DNA of 64,000 nt, from contig NZ_JABXWB010000001.1 of NCBI RefSeq assembly GCF_013375555.1, positions 1,860,001 to 1,924,000 of the forward strand, read 5' to 3'. Positions within the stretch are counted from its first letter, which is position 1. Every line of letters starts with the position of its first letter. The stretch is from Sphingobium sp. EM0848. Its GTDB lineage: Bacteria; Pseudomonadota; Alphaproteobacteria; Sphingomonadales; Sphingomonadaceae. The translations under genes and the position numbers were made by a program. Positions 30,719 through 41,203 of the stretch are shown in pieces. The notes under the pieces are model-generated. The model searched no databases. It was given only the letters and a program-made list of their open reading frames with translations, and was not told the origin of the DNA.

Positions 30719-32698
30719 ATGTCCTATATGTTCCAAGACCTTGCGGGCCTTGCCCTCGCCGCGCTGCTGGCGCCGCTGGTCTTGTATTTGCCAGGCCTTG
30801 GGCTGGTCCGTTTACTCAGCCGGGCAGGCCTCGGGATCGAAAGCTTTTGGCAGCGCGTGGGCTGGGCCATGTTGTTGGGCCTTACGATCCTGCCGGTGTT
30901 CGACACGCTCATCATCCGGGTGGCCGGCATCCCCGGCATGCTCGCGCTGAACGGCACACTGGCGCTTTGGGGCTTGTCCTTGTTCAAGGGGATGGACCGG
31001 AACAGTTCCATTGCCCCTTTCCTCCTGCTCGCGTTGCTTTGGTGGCTCATCTGCGCCTGGAGCATCATCGACGTCGACATCGACCATCGGCTCTACCAAA
31101 GTCTGATCGTACTCGACATGGTCAAGCACGCCACCGTGGTCGAGCAGATCGTCCGCGAAGGCATTCCCTTCTCCGACCCATTCTTCGCCCGCGACGGCAT
31201 GGCCGGCTATTATCATTATTTCTACGTCTGGCCCGCAGCGATCAAATGGCTGGGCGGAGAGGCTATCAATGCCCGCATGGCCTTTAGCGGAACGGTCTAT
31301 TGGACCGGCTTCGGCGTCATAGCGCTGGTCTGGCGGATCGCCGCCGATGCGGCCTTCATCCGGCCCGGCCGTGACCGCCGCCTGCTACTGATCGCCATCC
31401 TACTCTGCTTCGTGGCGGGGGCCGACCTGTTGTTCATGGCGCTGCGCTACATGGTCATCCACCGGATCGAGCCGGAACTGGATAGCTGGAACACCGAAAT
31501 CCGCATGCTTGGCACGTCCGTCCTGTGGGTGCCGCATCATGTGTCGGCCATGATCGCGGCGTGGGTCGGGATGTTGCTCGTCACCCGCGCGGACACGGTA
31601 CGCGGCCAGGCACGACTGTGGCTCGGCATGGCAGCAGGCGCGGCCTTCGCCACCATGTTCGGCGAGTCCGTCTGGATCGCCCTCACCATCGCGCCGATGC
31701 TGGTGGTCTGGACCCTGGTCCGCCTCCCTCGGCGCGACTTCATCCTGCCTCTGGCGGGCTCCGTCGCGCTCATCCTGTCATTGCCGCAACTGCACGACAT
31801 TCTGCATGGCCGCGCGCCGGAGGCCTTTCCCGTCGCTTTCGGCGTGCGCTTCTTCACCGTGATATTCGCGGGCGATACATGGCAACAACAGCTCTGGTGC
31901 CTGATCCTCCTCCCATTGAACTACGGCATGGAATTCGGCATTTGCGCCATCGGCACCTATCTCTACTGGCGCACGCGCAGACGCCCCAGCGATCAGGGCC
32001 TCGCCGTCCGCCAGCTGCTGCTGTGGAGCACGATCACATCCTTGCTGATCGCCAGCTTCGTCAAATCCGTCATCATCAACAATGATCTGGGCTGGCGCGC
32101 CGTCCTCTTTCCCGTAACGGCCGTGCTGATCTACACATTGCGGCTCGGTCAAAGCATTCCATCCTTCCGCAAGCTTCATCCATTGGCATTGATCCTGCTG
32201 ATCCTGGGATCGGCAGGCACAGCCTGGGATCTGTTCGGCATGCGGCTCATCCGTCCGCCGTTATTTCCGGTACGGCCGATTGAGGTCAACAACTCGCCGC
32301 CTACCGCCTATGCGCTCCGCACGGCCTATGGCTGGGCGGACAAGCATCTGCCCGCAGGCGCGATCCTCCAACATAATCCAGCCATAACACAGCGCGTCCT
32401 CGATTTCGGCCTGTACGGCCGTCACTGGCCCGCCGTGGCTGACGAACAGGCCAATCTGTTCGGTTCCGGCGCGCAGACGACCGCTGATCGCATGGCCCTG
32501 CTCAAGCCCATCTACAACCGCCCGCTGCCGCCGCCGAACATCATCCGACGTGCCCGGCAGGCCCATATCGACTATCTGCTCTTCACCGTACGCGATCCGG
32601 TGTGGCGCCTTCAGGGTGGGCCGCCCGCCGCCTTCCCCTGCGTCTACCGCTCAAAGCTGATCTGCATCGCGCCGGTACCGAAAGCGGCGTCGCGATGA
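30719..32698 (+). CDS. large polytopic membrane protein of unknown function (possible GT-C-like)
   Basis: This encodes 659 residues from the ATG at 30719 (GGGAG upstream); a TTG at 30707 with GGAGG at six-base spacing is a real alternative. About twelve to fourteen hydrophobic segments fill residues 1-500. The loop after the fourth or fifth helix contains VDIDHRLYQSLIVLDM and a YYHYFYVWPAA motif, and the C-terminal 130 residues look soluble. This resembles membrane glycosyltransferase-type (GT-C or DUF2298-like) proteins in which acidic residues in an early loop bind a lipid-linked sugar, but I cannot confirm a family. The next gene overlaps its stop (ATGA), so the two products are probably made together. 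Confidence 0.6.
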   Translation: MSYMFQDLAGLALAALLAPLVLYLPGLGLVRLLSRAGLGIESFWQRVGWAMLLGLTILPVFDTLIIRVAGIPGMLALNGTLALWGLSLFKGMDRNSSIAPFLLLALLWWLICAWSIIDVDIDHRLYQSLIVLDMVKHATVVEQIVREGIPFSDPFFARDGMAGYYHYFYVWPAAIKWLGGEAINARMAFSGTVYWTGFGVIALVWRIAADAAFIRPGRDRRLLLIAILLCFVAGADLLFMALRYMVIHRIEPELDSWNTEIRMLGTSVLWVPHHVSAMIAAWVGMLLVTRADTVRGQARLWLGMAAGAAFATMFGESVWIALTIAPMLVVWTLVRLPRRDFILPLAGSVALILSLPQLHDILHGRAPEAFPVAFGVRFFTVIFAGDTWQQQLWCLILLPLNYGMEFGICAIGTYLYWRTRRRPSDQGLAVRQLLLWSTITSLLIASFVKSVIINNDLGWRAVLFPVTAVLIYTLRLGQSIPSFRKLHPLALILLILGSAGTAWDLFGMRLIRPPLFPVRPIEVNNSPPTAYALRTAYGWADKHLPAGAILQHNPAITQRVLDFGLYGRHWPAVADEQANLFGSGAQTTADRMALLKPIYNRPLPPPNIIRRARQAHIDYLLFTVRDPVWRLQGGPPAAFPCVYRSKLICIAPVPKAASR

Positions 32699-33267
32699 GA
32701 GCGCTTCTTCATTCCCTCGCCACACTGCTTCTTGCCTATGGGCTGACCCTCACGGCGGGCTTCATCCTGTATATCGCCCTCATCCGCAGTCCCCTGCTGG
32801 GCGCTGTCGGCATTCTTTTCTACCGAGGCATCGCCATCGCGGCGGTCACGGCGCTGCTGTTGCTGCTCGCGGGCCTGATGCTCCGCCCCCGGATGCAGCT
32901 CGATCCGGCAACGCTGGTCGGCGGCGTCGCCCTCTCCCTCTCCTTCAACCTCTGCTTCCTTATCACCTTTCCCGTGACCTTCGACCGATCGATCACCACC
33001 TTCCTGCTCGCGCGGATCGAGCAGCATGACGGCGAACTCGACACGGCGATGCTGGAGCAACTCTTCATCCGCCAATATCTGGGCGACATGCACCAGATCG
33101 ATCGGCGCATCGCGGAGCAGCAACTGTCCGGCACCATCCGCGTCGAGCAGGGACGCATCCACATCACCCCGCAAGGCCGGCGCCTGCTGGAAAGCGGAAG
33201 GACAATCGGCGGCTGGTTCGGCGCCGATCCACGCTTCGTCACGGCGACCCCGGCTCCGCGCCATTAG
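32695..33267 (+). CDS. membrane protein of unknown function coupled to the preceding gene
   Basis: A 190-residue protein starting at the ATG that overlaps the upstream stop. The first 110 residues contain three or four hydrophobic helices (LLAYGLTLTAGFILYIALI, IAIAAVTALLLLLAGLML, GGVALSLSFNLCFLITFPVTF). The C-terminal 80 residues are soluble and winged-helix-like: SITTFLLARIEQHDGELDTAM, later VEQGRIHITPQGRRLLESG, a pattern also seen in MarR-type or PadR-type domains. I do not recognise it. Coupling to the large membrane protein suggests a two-component membrane system. Confidence 0.6.
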   Translation: MRALLHSLATLLLAYGLTLTAGFILYIALIRSPLLGAVGILFYRGIAIAAVTALLLLLAGLMLRPRMQLDPATLVGGVALSLSFNLCFLITFPVTFDRSITTFLLARIEQHDGELDTAMLEQLFIRQYLGDMHQIDRRIAEQQLSGTIRVEQGRIHITPQGRRLLESGRTIGGWFGADPRFVTATPAPRH

Positions 33268-33338
33268 CCATTTATCAAAGTTTCCACCTTATTCACCTTT
33301 GCAGCCACAGCTGATCCAGATCATTTCGGCGGAGAATT

Positions 33339-34865
<1,527 letters not shown>

Positions 34866-34902
34866 AGCTTGCCTGATCCCGCCACTGCTCTAAGGCGGGC
34901 GC

Positions 34903-35811
34903 GTGTCGCCCGTCCCTTCCCACAATCGCCCCCATCGCCCGCTTTACGCCATCGCCCTGCGGCTGATCGCGGTGATCTGCCTGTCGATCATGTTCGTGAC
35001 GGTCAGGCTGGCCGATGCGCGCGGCGTGCATGTGATCGAATCGCTCTTCTATCGGCAGGCGCTGGCGCTGCCGGTGGTGTTCGCCTGGATCGCATCGACC
35101 ACCGGCATCGGGTCGATCCGCACCCGGCGGATCGGCGTTCACGCGACCCGCATGGCCATCGGCCTGACCGGCATGGCGTTGAATTTCCTGTCCTATATCC
35201 TGCTGCCCCCTGCCGAGGCCGCGTCCATTGGCTTCACCATGCCGATTTTCGGCACCATATTGTCCGCGCTGATCCTGCGCGAAGCGACCGGCATCCACCG
35301 CTGGAGCGCCGTGCTGATCGGCTTTCTGGGGGTGCTGATCATGGTCCGCCCGGATGCCGGCCATTTCCCCGCGATCGGAGTCGCGGTCGCCATTGTCGCC
35401 GCCTTCGTCACCGCCAGCGTCAGCCTGGTCCTGCGGGAACTGGGCCGCACGGAAAATGCCGGGGTGATCGTCTTCTGGTTCACCCTGCTTTCGGTTCCGC
35501 CGCTGGCCGTCGGCATGCTGTTCTACGGCCAGTCCCATGATCCCGTCACATGGGGCCTGTTGCTGCTGATCGGCGTGGTCGGCGGCATCGCCCAGATCTG
35601 CCTCACCGCCGCGCTCCGCTGGGCGCCGGTATCTGTGGTGCTGCCGATGGACTATAGCACGATCATCTGGACCACCTTGCTGGGCTGGGCGATCTGGGGC
35701 GACTGGCCGATGAGCACGACGTGGATCGGCGCCGCGCTCATCATCGCCAGCGGTCTCTATATCGCCTGGCGGGAACATGTCCGCGCCAGGCGACCCGCAT
35801 CAGCCCAATAG
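34903..35811 (+). CDS. DMT superfamily (EamA) transporter
   Basis: A 302-residue inner-membrane protein with ten predicted helices in two EamA repeats (first ends near FLGVLIMVRP, second near IIASGLYIAWREH). The pattern ALRLIAVICLSIMFVTVRLAD and FYRQALALPVVFAW is typical of the DMT exporters. Substrates of the family include amino acids, nucleotides and drugs; nothing here narrows it. It starts with GTG and its last 12 bases overlap the end of the OsmC gene on the other strand. Confidence 0.85.
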   Translation: MSPVPSHNRPHRPLYAIALRLIAVICLSIMFVTVRLADARGVHVIESLFYRQALALPVVFAWIASTTGIGSIRTRRIGVHATRMAIGLTGMALNFLSYILLPPAEAASIGFTMPIFGTILSALILREATGIHRWSAVLIGFLGVLIMVRPDAGHFPAIGVAVAIVAAFVTASVSLVLRELGRTENAGVIVFWFTLLSVPPLAVGMLFYGQSHDPVTWGLLLLIGVVGGIAQICLTAALRWAPVSVVLPMDYSTIIWTTLLGWAIWGDWPMSTTWIGAALIIASGLYIAWREHVRARRPASAQ

Positions 35812-36231
35812 CTCTGCGTCGAGGCTGATTTCCGCGTTCAACAGCTTGGACACCGGGCAATTTCCCTTCGCCTTGGCGGCCAGCTCCTGAAACTGCGCAT
35901 CGTCGGCACCGGGAACGGTCGCCTTCAGGCTGAGCTTGCTGGCGGTGATGGCAAAGCCCCCATCCTTCTGTTCCAGCGTCACGACGGCGTTGGTTTCCAT
36001 CTTTTCCGCCGTCAGCCCCGCCTCGCCCAGAATCAGCGACAATGCCATGGTGAAGCAGGAGGCATGGGCCGCCGCGATCAGTTCTTCCGGATTACTGCCC
36101 GGCACCCCTTCGAAACGCATCGCAAAACCATAAGGATGCGCATCCAGCGCGCCGCTCTGGGTCGAGATCGCCCCCTTGCCGTCCTTGAGGCCACCACTCC
36201 ACACGGCTGAACCGCTGCGATTGATCTTCAT
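35800..36231 (-). CDS. OsmC family peroxidase
   Basis: A 143-residue thiol-dependent hydroperoxidase of the OsmC/Ohr family. Two redox cysteines lie in HASCFTMAL and KGNCPVSKLL, with the catalytic Arg-region near the N-terminus (SGSAVWSGGLKDGKG). The YGFAMRFEG and PEELIAAAHASCF pattern places it in the OsmC rather than Ohr branch. ATG 36231 has AGGAGG six bases upstream. Expected role: reduction of organic hydroperoxides in the cytosol. Confidence 0.93.
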   Translation of the reverse strand: MKINRSGSAVWSGGLKDGKGAISTQSGALDAHPYGFAMRFEGVPGSNPEELIAAAHASCFTMALSLILGEAGLTAEKMETNAVVTLEQKDGGFAITASKLSLKATVPGADDAQFQELAAKAKGNCPVSKLLNAEISLDAELLG

Positions 36232-36476
36232 GTCCGTCCTCCTGATTCCCGGAGAAACCCCGCCGGTTCCCCTCGGTTTCACCAGCATAAGGCGAAATTG
36301 CGCAAGAGCGTGACAATGAACGACAAGGCTGTGGAAAATCATGGCCTTACCCGCCATTATGCAAGCTTTTCAATCGCTTAGAAAGAGGACGCTGGACAGG
36401 GTTCGGCGTGCCCCTTTAACATGAACGCCAGATGAATCGGACTGCCTAGATTCCGACACATTTTGTCGCTTACCCA
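36232..36476. other. gene-poor stretch between divergent osmC-like and hydrolase genes
   Basis: The gap between 36232 and 36533 is 302 bp and contains no supported coding frame. The left part must hold the osmC-like promoter. It is visibly more AT-rich towards the right. The only structured element I see is the palindromic site at 36477-36495, listed separately. Confidence 0.6.
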
Positions 36477-36495
36477 TTGTCTACTTAATAAATAG
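36477..36495. promoter_or_regulatory. operator-like palindrome upstream of the hydrolase gene
   Basis: Bases 36481-36495 (CTACTTAATAAATAG) form a 15-bp dyad with one mismatch, preceded by TTGT. The 9-mer TTGTCTACT is repeated at 37258-37266 in front of the DUF2292 gene, where it again begins an imperfect dyad. AT-rich dyads of this form are typical of LysR-type sites such as CysB. A shared regulator of the two genes is an inference. Confidence 0.45.
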
Positions 36496-36533
36496 AATTA
36501 TCTCTGTCCCTCGATAAGGACGAGGATGAGACC

Positions 36534-37202
36534 ATGGAGCGATTCGGACATTCAGGTGACGCGCGCCAACCAGTCGTGCTGACCATTCCGGGCCTCAACA
36601 ACAGCGGTCCGGGCCATTGGCAGACCCTTTGGGAAGAAACACGGGGCGATTGCGATCGCGTCGATCTGGGCAGTTGGGCCAGCCCCAGCCGGAACAGTTG
36701 GGTCACGCGTCTGGACGCCGCGATCCGGCGGGCCGATGGCCCGATCATCTTGGCCGCGCACAGCCTGGGCTGCCTTGCGGTCGCCTGGTGGGGCGCCCTG
36801 CAAAGCCAGGCCTATGGCTGGCCCGTGACGGGCGCGCTGCTGGTCGCACCACCCGACTGCGACCGGATGGAAACGCCCGAGACGATCGGCGGCTTCGGCC
36901 CCACGCCCCGCGCGCAACTGCCCTTCCCGTCGATCGTCGTGGCAAGCCGCAACGATCCCTATATCTTCTTCGAACGGGCCCACAGCATCGGCAAGAATTG
37001 GGGCAGCAGCTTCGTCGACGCCGGCTTTTGCGGCCATATCAATGCGGAATCCGGACTGGGTGAGTGGCGTTTCGGCCAGGCGTTGCTGGAAAAGCTGATC
37101 GACAATGCGCATGAGCAGGCCTCTGCGATGCGCCAGTTACGGCCCGCCATTCCGCTGACCCATCAGGACCGACGATTGGCCGCGCTGCGGGTCCACGGCT
37201 GA
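36534..37202 (+). CDS. RBBP9/YdeN-type serine hydrolase
   Basis: A 222-residue alpha/beta hydrolase. The N-terminal IPGLNNSGPGHWQTLWE is the family hallmark, the nucleophile is in LAAHSLGCLAV, the acid is in VVASRNDPY, and the catalytic His is in CGHINAESGLGEW. Proteins of this family often sit beside sulfate or sulfonate uptake genes in proteobacteria, though their substrate is unknown. Here it precedes a DUF2292 (OscA-like) gene and a TonB receptor, and carries a similar palindromic site upstream, which supports a sulfur-starvation role. There is no signal peptide. Confidence 0.88.
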   Translation: MERFGHSGDARQPVVLTIPGLNNSGPGHWQTLWEETRGDCDRVDLGSWASPSRNSWVTRLDAAIRRADGPIILAAHSLGCLAVAWWGALQSQAYGWPVTGALLVAPPDCDRMETPETIGGFGPTPRAQLPFPSIVVASRNDPYIFFERAHSIGKNWGSSFVDAGFCGHINAESGLGEWRFGQALLEKLIDNAHEQASAMRQLRPAIPLTHQDRRLAALRVHG

Positions 37203-37257
37203 ACTTTTCATCAAGGGCGCAACAAGAGAAACTTGAGCGCCCCTTATATTTGCTTTT

Positions 37258-37276
37258 TTGTCTACTGATACAGTTG
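37258..37276. promoter_or_regulatory. operator-like palindrome upstream of the DUF2292 gene
   Basis: The sequence TTGTCTACTGATACAGTTG contains a dyad CTACTG-ATA-CAGTTG with one arm mismatch. It shares TTGTCTACT with the site at 36477-36485. It lies 27 bp before the start codon, so a bound protein would overlap the promoter. Confidence 0.45.
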
Positions 37277-37302
37277 AGATAAAGAGCGGCGAAGAGGTGC
37301 TT

Positions 37303-37494
37303 ATGAGTGAAAACCGTTCGATAGAATTTACCCGCAACGGCCGCAGCGACGGGCCGCGCCACGACATCGCGCTCAGCATCGACAAGGTGCGCAGCGTGTT
37401 GGAGGCGCTGCGTTTCGGATCTGTCACGCTGACCGTGCATGACGCCCGCGTGGTGCAGATCGACGTCACCGAAAAAACGCGCCTGACCGCCTGA
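37303..37494 (+). CDS. DUF2292 (OscA/YezD-like) small protein
   Basis: This encodes 63 residues from the ATG at 37303 (GAAGAGG upstream). The C-terminal half VRSVLEALRFGSVTLTVHDARVVQID is the DUF2292 core, ending with the conserved EKTRL. In Pseudomonas the homologue OscA is needed for use of organosulfur compounds under sulfur limitation and lies upstream of the sulfate-binding protein gene; in other bacteria the family also lies near sulfur genes. The biochemical role is unknown. It precedes a TonB receptor by 175 bp. Confidence 0.8.
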   Translation: MSENRSIEFTRNGRSDGPRHDIALSIDKVRSVLEALRFGSVTLTVHDARVVQIDVTEKTRLTA

Positions 37495-37669
37495 ACGGGG
37501 TCGCGAAGGGGGCATAAAGACAGGGTTGCTGAACAAGGTCCGCCAAAAGGCCGGCCGGATAAAAGTGGCAAGGGGTGGGCCACATTTACCATTCCCAGAC
37601 CTACGGCTTTGACCGGACCACCGGAAATGCCGCGATCAATTTCACCGGACATCCGGAAGGGGAATTACC

Positions 37670-40126
37670 ATGATTGCGCGTTTTCTGTGGCTCGCCGGCG
37701 TGGCGAGCGCATCCATCATTGCGTCCAATGCTTCTGCGCAGGACGCGCCTCAGCCCGCAGCGGACACCAACACCGCAGACAGCGCTGAACAAAGCAGCCC
37801 TCGCGGTGAGGTGATCATCGTCACCGCCCGCCGCCGTCAGGAAACGGCGCAGGAAGTGCCGCTGGCAATTTCCGTGGTGAAGGGCGACAGCATCGAGGCC
37901 ACCGGCAATTTCAACGTCGTGAAGCTCCAGCAACTGGCGCCGACCTTGCAGGTCTACACCACCAACCCGCGCAACACCTCGGTCAACATCCGTGGCCTGG
38001 GCGTGCCGTTCGGCCTGACCAGCGACGGTTTTGAACAGGGTGTCGGCATCTATGTCGACGACGTCTATAACTCCCGCGTCGCCGCCGCGACCTTCGACTT
38101 CCTCGATGTCGCCCAGGTTGAAGTGCTGCGCGGTCCGCAGGGCACACTTTACGGCAAGAACACCACGGCGGGCGCGATCAACATCACGACCAACCAGCCG
38201 ACCTTTGATTATGAGGCCCGCGCCGAGCTGACCGTCGGCAATCTCAACTACAAGCAGGCGAAGGCGGCCGTGTCCGGGCCGCTGTCCGACACCATCGCCG
38301 CCCGCATCGCGATCGCCTCGACCAGCCGTCGCGGCACGATCTACAATGTGACGACCGACCGCTGGATCAACGAACAGGACAATCTGGGCCTGCGCGGCCA
38401 GTTGCTGTTCAAGCCCAATGACGATTTCAGCCTCACCCTGTCGGGCGACTATAGCAAGCAGGACCCCGAATGCTGCGGCACGGTCTTCGTCCGCGTCGGC
38501 AAGACCCAGCGGGTGATCACCCGCCAATATGATGCGCTCGCCGCCGCGCAGAATTATGTCGTTCCCAGCCGCAATCCCTATGACCGGCTGACCGATCTCG
38601 ACAGCGAACTCAATGCCGGCAACAAGATCGGCGGCGTGTCGGCCAAGGCGGTCTGGAATGTTGGGCCGGGCACGCTGACCTCCGTCACCGCCTGGCGCTT
38701 CTGGGACTGGAAGCCCGCGAATGACCGCGACTTCACCGGCCTGCCGATCGTCTCGAAATCGCAGAACCCCTCGCAGCAGAACCAGTATAGCCAGGAGTTC
38801 CGCTACAATTACGAAAGCCAGAAGATCGACTTCGTGGTCGGCCTGTTCGGCTTCAAGCAGCGGATCGACACCCAAGGCACCGAGCAGCAGGGCAGCGCCG
38901 CAAGCAAGTGGAGCCTGACCGGCGCGCTGGCGAATGATCCCAGCGTCCTCAACGGCCTGACCGCCACCAATACGCAGTGGCTCAAGAGCGAAAGCGCGGC
39001 CCTGTTCGGCCAGCTTAGCTGGAAAGTGACGGACGCCCTCACCATCCAGCCGGGCGCGCGCCTCAACTATGACAAGAAGTCGGGCTTCTACCAGCGCGTC
39101 GTGACCAACGGTCAGGGGCAGGTCATCAGTTGCACTCCCGTCCCCAATGCCACCACCCAGCCGGTGCTGGCGGCGCAGTGCGGCATCTACCAGCCGCAGG
39201 TCAGCGCGCCGTCCGACAGCGCCTGGAACTTCACCTACGACTTCAACATCAATTACAAGATCGCGCCGGACGTCCTCGCCTATGCGACCTATGCCAAGAG
39301 CTTCAAGACGCTGGGCATCAACCAGAACGGCCTGCCGCTCAACGCCGACAATACGGTGAATTACGACGCCAGCACGGTGAAGCCGGAATCAGTCAACCAT
39401 TTTGAAGTCGGCCTGAAGACCCAGTTCTGGAACCGCCGGGCGACCTTCAACCTCACCGCCTTCCGCACGGAGATCAAGAATTTCCAGGCGACGGTGAATG
39501 GCGGCCAGTTCGGCACCGTGCGCGGCTACCTCGCCAATGCGGAAAAGGTCCGGTCGCAGGGCATAGAGGCTGACTTCAAGATCGTCGCCAGCGATCGCTT
39601 CACCGCCTATGCCAATGGCGCCTATACCGACGCCAAGTACAAGAAATTCACCAACGCGCCCTGCCCGCCCGAACTGTCGGGTGGCACGCTCCAGCCGATC
39701 GGCGCGACGCCGGACTATTCCAATGCGGGCGTCCCCAACACCGCCAGCCCGCGCCAGTGCGACATTTCCGGCCAGAATCTGCCCGGCGTGTCGAAATGGG
39801 CCTTCTCCTATGGCGCGGAATACAACGTCCCGGTCACGCTGCTGGACAAGGAAGGTCAGGTCTATCTGGGCGTCGACGGCAATTATCGGTCGCACTGGAA
39901 CTCCAACGCCTCGCCGTCCATCTATACGGAGGTGAAGGGCTACGCCCTGACCAACTTCCGCGCCGGCTTCCGTGGCGAGGGCTTCGACATCTTCGGTTGG
40001 GCCCGCAACGCCTTTGACGTCAACTATATCGACAATCTTCAGGTTGCCCCCGGCAACACCGGCCTGATCGCCGGCACGCCCGGCGACCCGCGGACCTGGG
40101 GCGGGACGATGAAATTCTCTTTCTGA
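37670..40126 (+). CDS. TonB-dependent outer-membrane receptor
   Basis: An 818-residue receptor. The signal peptide ends near NASAQ, a TonB box-like segment (GEVIIVTARRR) is at about 46-56, then comes the plug domain (VNIRGLGVPFGL, VYVDD-like GIYVDDVYNS, VEVLRGPQGTLYGKNTTAGAIN) and a beta-barrel ending in the outer-membrane signal GTMKFSF with a terminal Phe. It belongs to the large sphingomonad group with the RRRQETAQEVPLAISV N-terminus, whose ligands are often aromatic or organosulfur compounds and are seldom known. No Fur-like box is evident upstream; the neighbours point to a sulfur source rather than iron, which is inference. It ends in a terminator. Confidence 0.93.
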   Translation: MIARFLWLAGVASASIIASNASAQDAPQPAADTNTADSAEQSSPRGEVIIVTARRRQETAQEVPLAISVVKGDSIEATGNFNVVKLQQLAPTLQVYTTNPRNTSVNIRGLGVPFGLTSDGFEQGVGIYVDDVYNSRVAAATFDFLDVAQVEVLRGPQGTLYGKNTTAGAINITTNQPTFDYEARAELTVGNLNYKQAKAAVSGPLSDTIAARIAIASTSRRGTIYNVTTDRWINEQDNLGLRGQLLFKPNDDFSLTLSGDYSKQDPECCGTVFVRVGKTQRVITRQYDALAAAQNYVVPSRNPYDRLTDLDSELNAGNKIGGVSAKAVWNVGPGTLTSVTAWRFWDWKPANDRDFTGLPIVSKSQNPSQQNQYSQEFRYNYESQKIDFVVGLFGFKQRIDTQGTEQQGSAASKWSLTGALANDPSVLNGLTATNTQWLKSESAALFGQLSWKVTDALTIQPGARLNYDKKSGFYQRVVTNGQGQVISCTPVPNATTQPVLAAQCGIYQPQVSAPSDSAWNFTYDFNINYKIAPDVLAYATYAKSFKTLGINQNGLPLNADNTVNYDASTVKPESVNHFEVGLKTQFWNRRATFNLTAFRTEIKNFQATVNGGQFGTVRGYLANAEKVRSQGIEADFKIVASDRFTAYANGAYTDAKYKKFTNAPCPPELSGGTLQPIGATPDYSNAGVPNTASPRQCDISGQNLPGVSKWAFSYGAEYNVPVTLLDKEGQVYLGVDGNYRSHWNSNASPSIYTEVKGYALTNFRAGFRGEGFDIFGWARNAFDVNYIDNLQVAPGNTGLIAGTPGDPRTWGGTMKFSF

Positions 40127-40149
40127 CCGATCAACGATGTTCACCCCCT

Positions 40150-40186
40150 GCGGGAGCGGCACTGGCCTGCCGCTCCCGCTTCTTTT
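40150..40186 (+). terminator. terminator of the TonB receptor gene
   Basis: A perfect 12-bp stem (GCGGGAGCGGCA with TGCCGCTCCCGC) around a CTGGCC loop is followed by TTCTTTT, a standard intrinsic terminator 24 bp after the stop. Confidence 0.9.
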
Positions 40187-40256
40187 GATGCCGCTTGCAT
40201 CCGACTGGACCTTCGCGCGATTTGCGCCCGGCGCGCCGCTGGGGTAGAGCGCAGCC

Positions 40257-41129
40257 ATGTCCACGACCTTCACGCTCGACACGTCGACCAGCCGCGCCAA
40301 TCCCACCCCCGCGCCGATGAAGCGCCTGACCGTGCCCGCCATCCAGCGGCGCAAGTTCGAGGGGAAGACGGAACAACCGCTGGTCATGCTGACCGCCTAT
40401 ACCGCGCGGCAGGCGCAACTGCTGGACCCCCATTGCGACATGCTGCTGGTGGGCGATTCGCTGGGTCAGGTGATTTACGGCCTGCCCTCCACCCTGCCCG
40501 TCACGCTCGACATGATGATCGCCCATGGCGCCGCCGTGGTGCGCGGCAGCTATCACAGCGTCGTGCTGGTCGACATGCCCTTCGGCAGTTACGAAGCCTC
40601 CCCGCAACAGGCCTTTGCCAGCGCGAGCCGCATCATGGCCGAAACCGGCTGCGCGGGCGTCAAGCTGGAGGGCGGCGTCGCCATGGCGGAGACGATTTCC
40701 TTCCTCAGCCAGCGCGGCATCCCGGTGATGGCCCATATCGGCCTCACCCCGCAGGCGGTGAACGCGCTGGGCGGCTATGGCGCGCGCGGCAAGAGTCAGG
40801 AGGAGCATGCGAAGATCATCTCCGACGCCCGCGCGGTGGCGCAGGCCGGGGCCTTCTCCATGGTGATCGAGGGGGTGATGGAGGATATCGCCATTGCCGT
40901 CACCGACAGCGTGGACGTCCCCGTGATCGGCATCGGCGCCTCCGCCCATTGCGACGGCCAGGTGCTGGTGGCGGAAGACATGCTGGGCATGTTCGAACGC
41001 GTGCCCCGCTTCGTGAAACGCTATGAAAATATCGCCGAAACGATCGAAAAGGCGGCCGCCCGCTACGCCGAAGATGTCCGAAACCGGCACTTTCCGACCG
41101 AAGATCAGGTCTATCGCCCCAAAAAGTGA
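40257..41129 (+). CDS. panB: 3-methyl-2-oxobutanoate hydroxymethyltransferase
   Basis: Makes ketopantoate from 2-oxoisovalerate and methylene-tetrahydrofolate, the first step of pantothenate synthesis. It is 290 residues, with an N-terminal tail of about 20 residues before [12 protein letters not shown]; an ATG at 40317 would remove it. Metal and substrate motifs are present: [46 protein letters not shown] and [12 protein letters not shown]. panC is not adjacent. It is a stand-alone gene between two terminated or unrelated units. Confidence 0.96.
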   Translation: MSTTFTLDTSTSRANPTPAPMKRLTVPAIQRRKFEGKTEQPLVMLTAYTARQAQLLDPHCDMLLVGDSLGQVIYGLPSTLPVTLDMMIAHGAAVVRGSYHSVVLVDMPFGSYEASPQQAFASASRIMAETGCAGVKLEGGVAMAETISFLSQRGIPVMAHIGLTPQAVNALGGYGARGKSQEEHAKIISDARAVAQAGAFSMVIEGVMEDIAIAVTDSVDVPVIGIGASAHCDGQVLVAEDMLGMFERVPRFVKRYENIAETIEKAAARYAEDVRNRHFPTEDQVYRPKK

Positions 41130-41203
41130 TTTGCGCGGAGCAATAGCGCCGCTAATGATCGCGCCTTCCGCGTGCCTTATCTGACGATTTTCTGGAGACC
41201 CAA

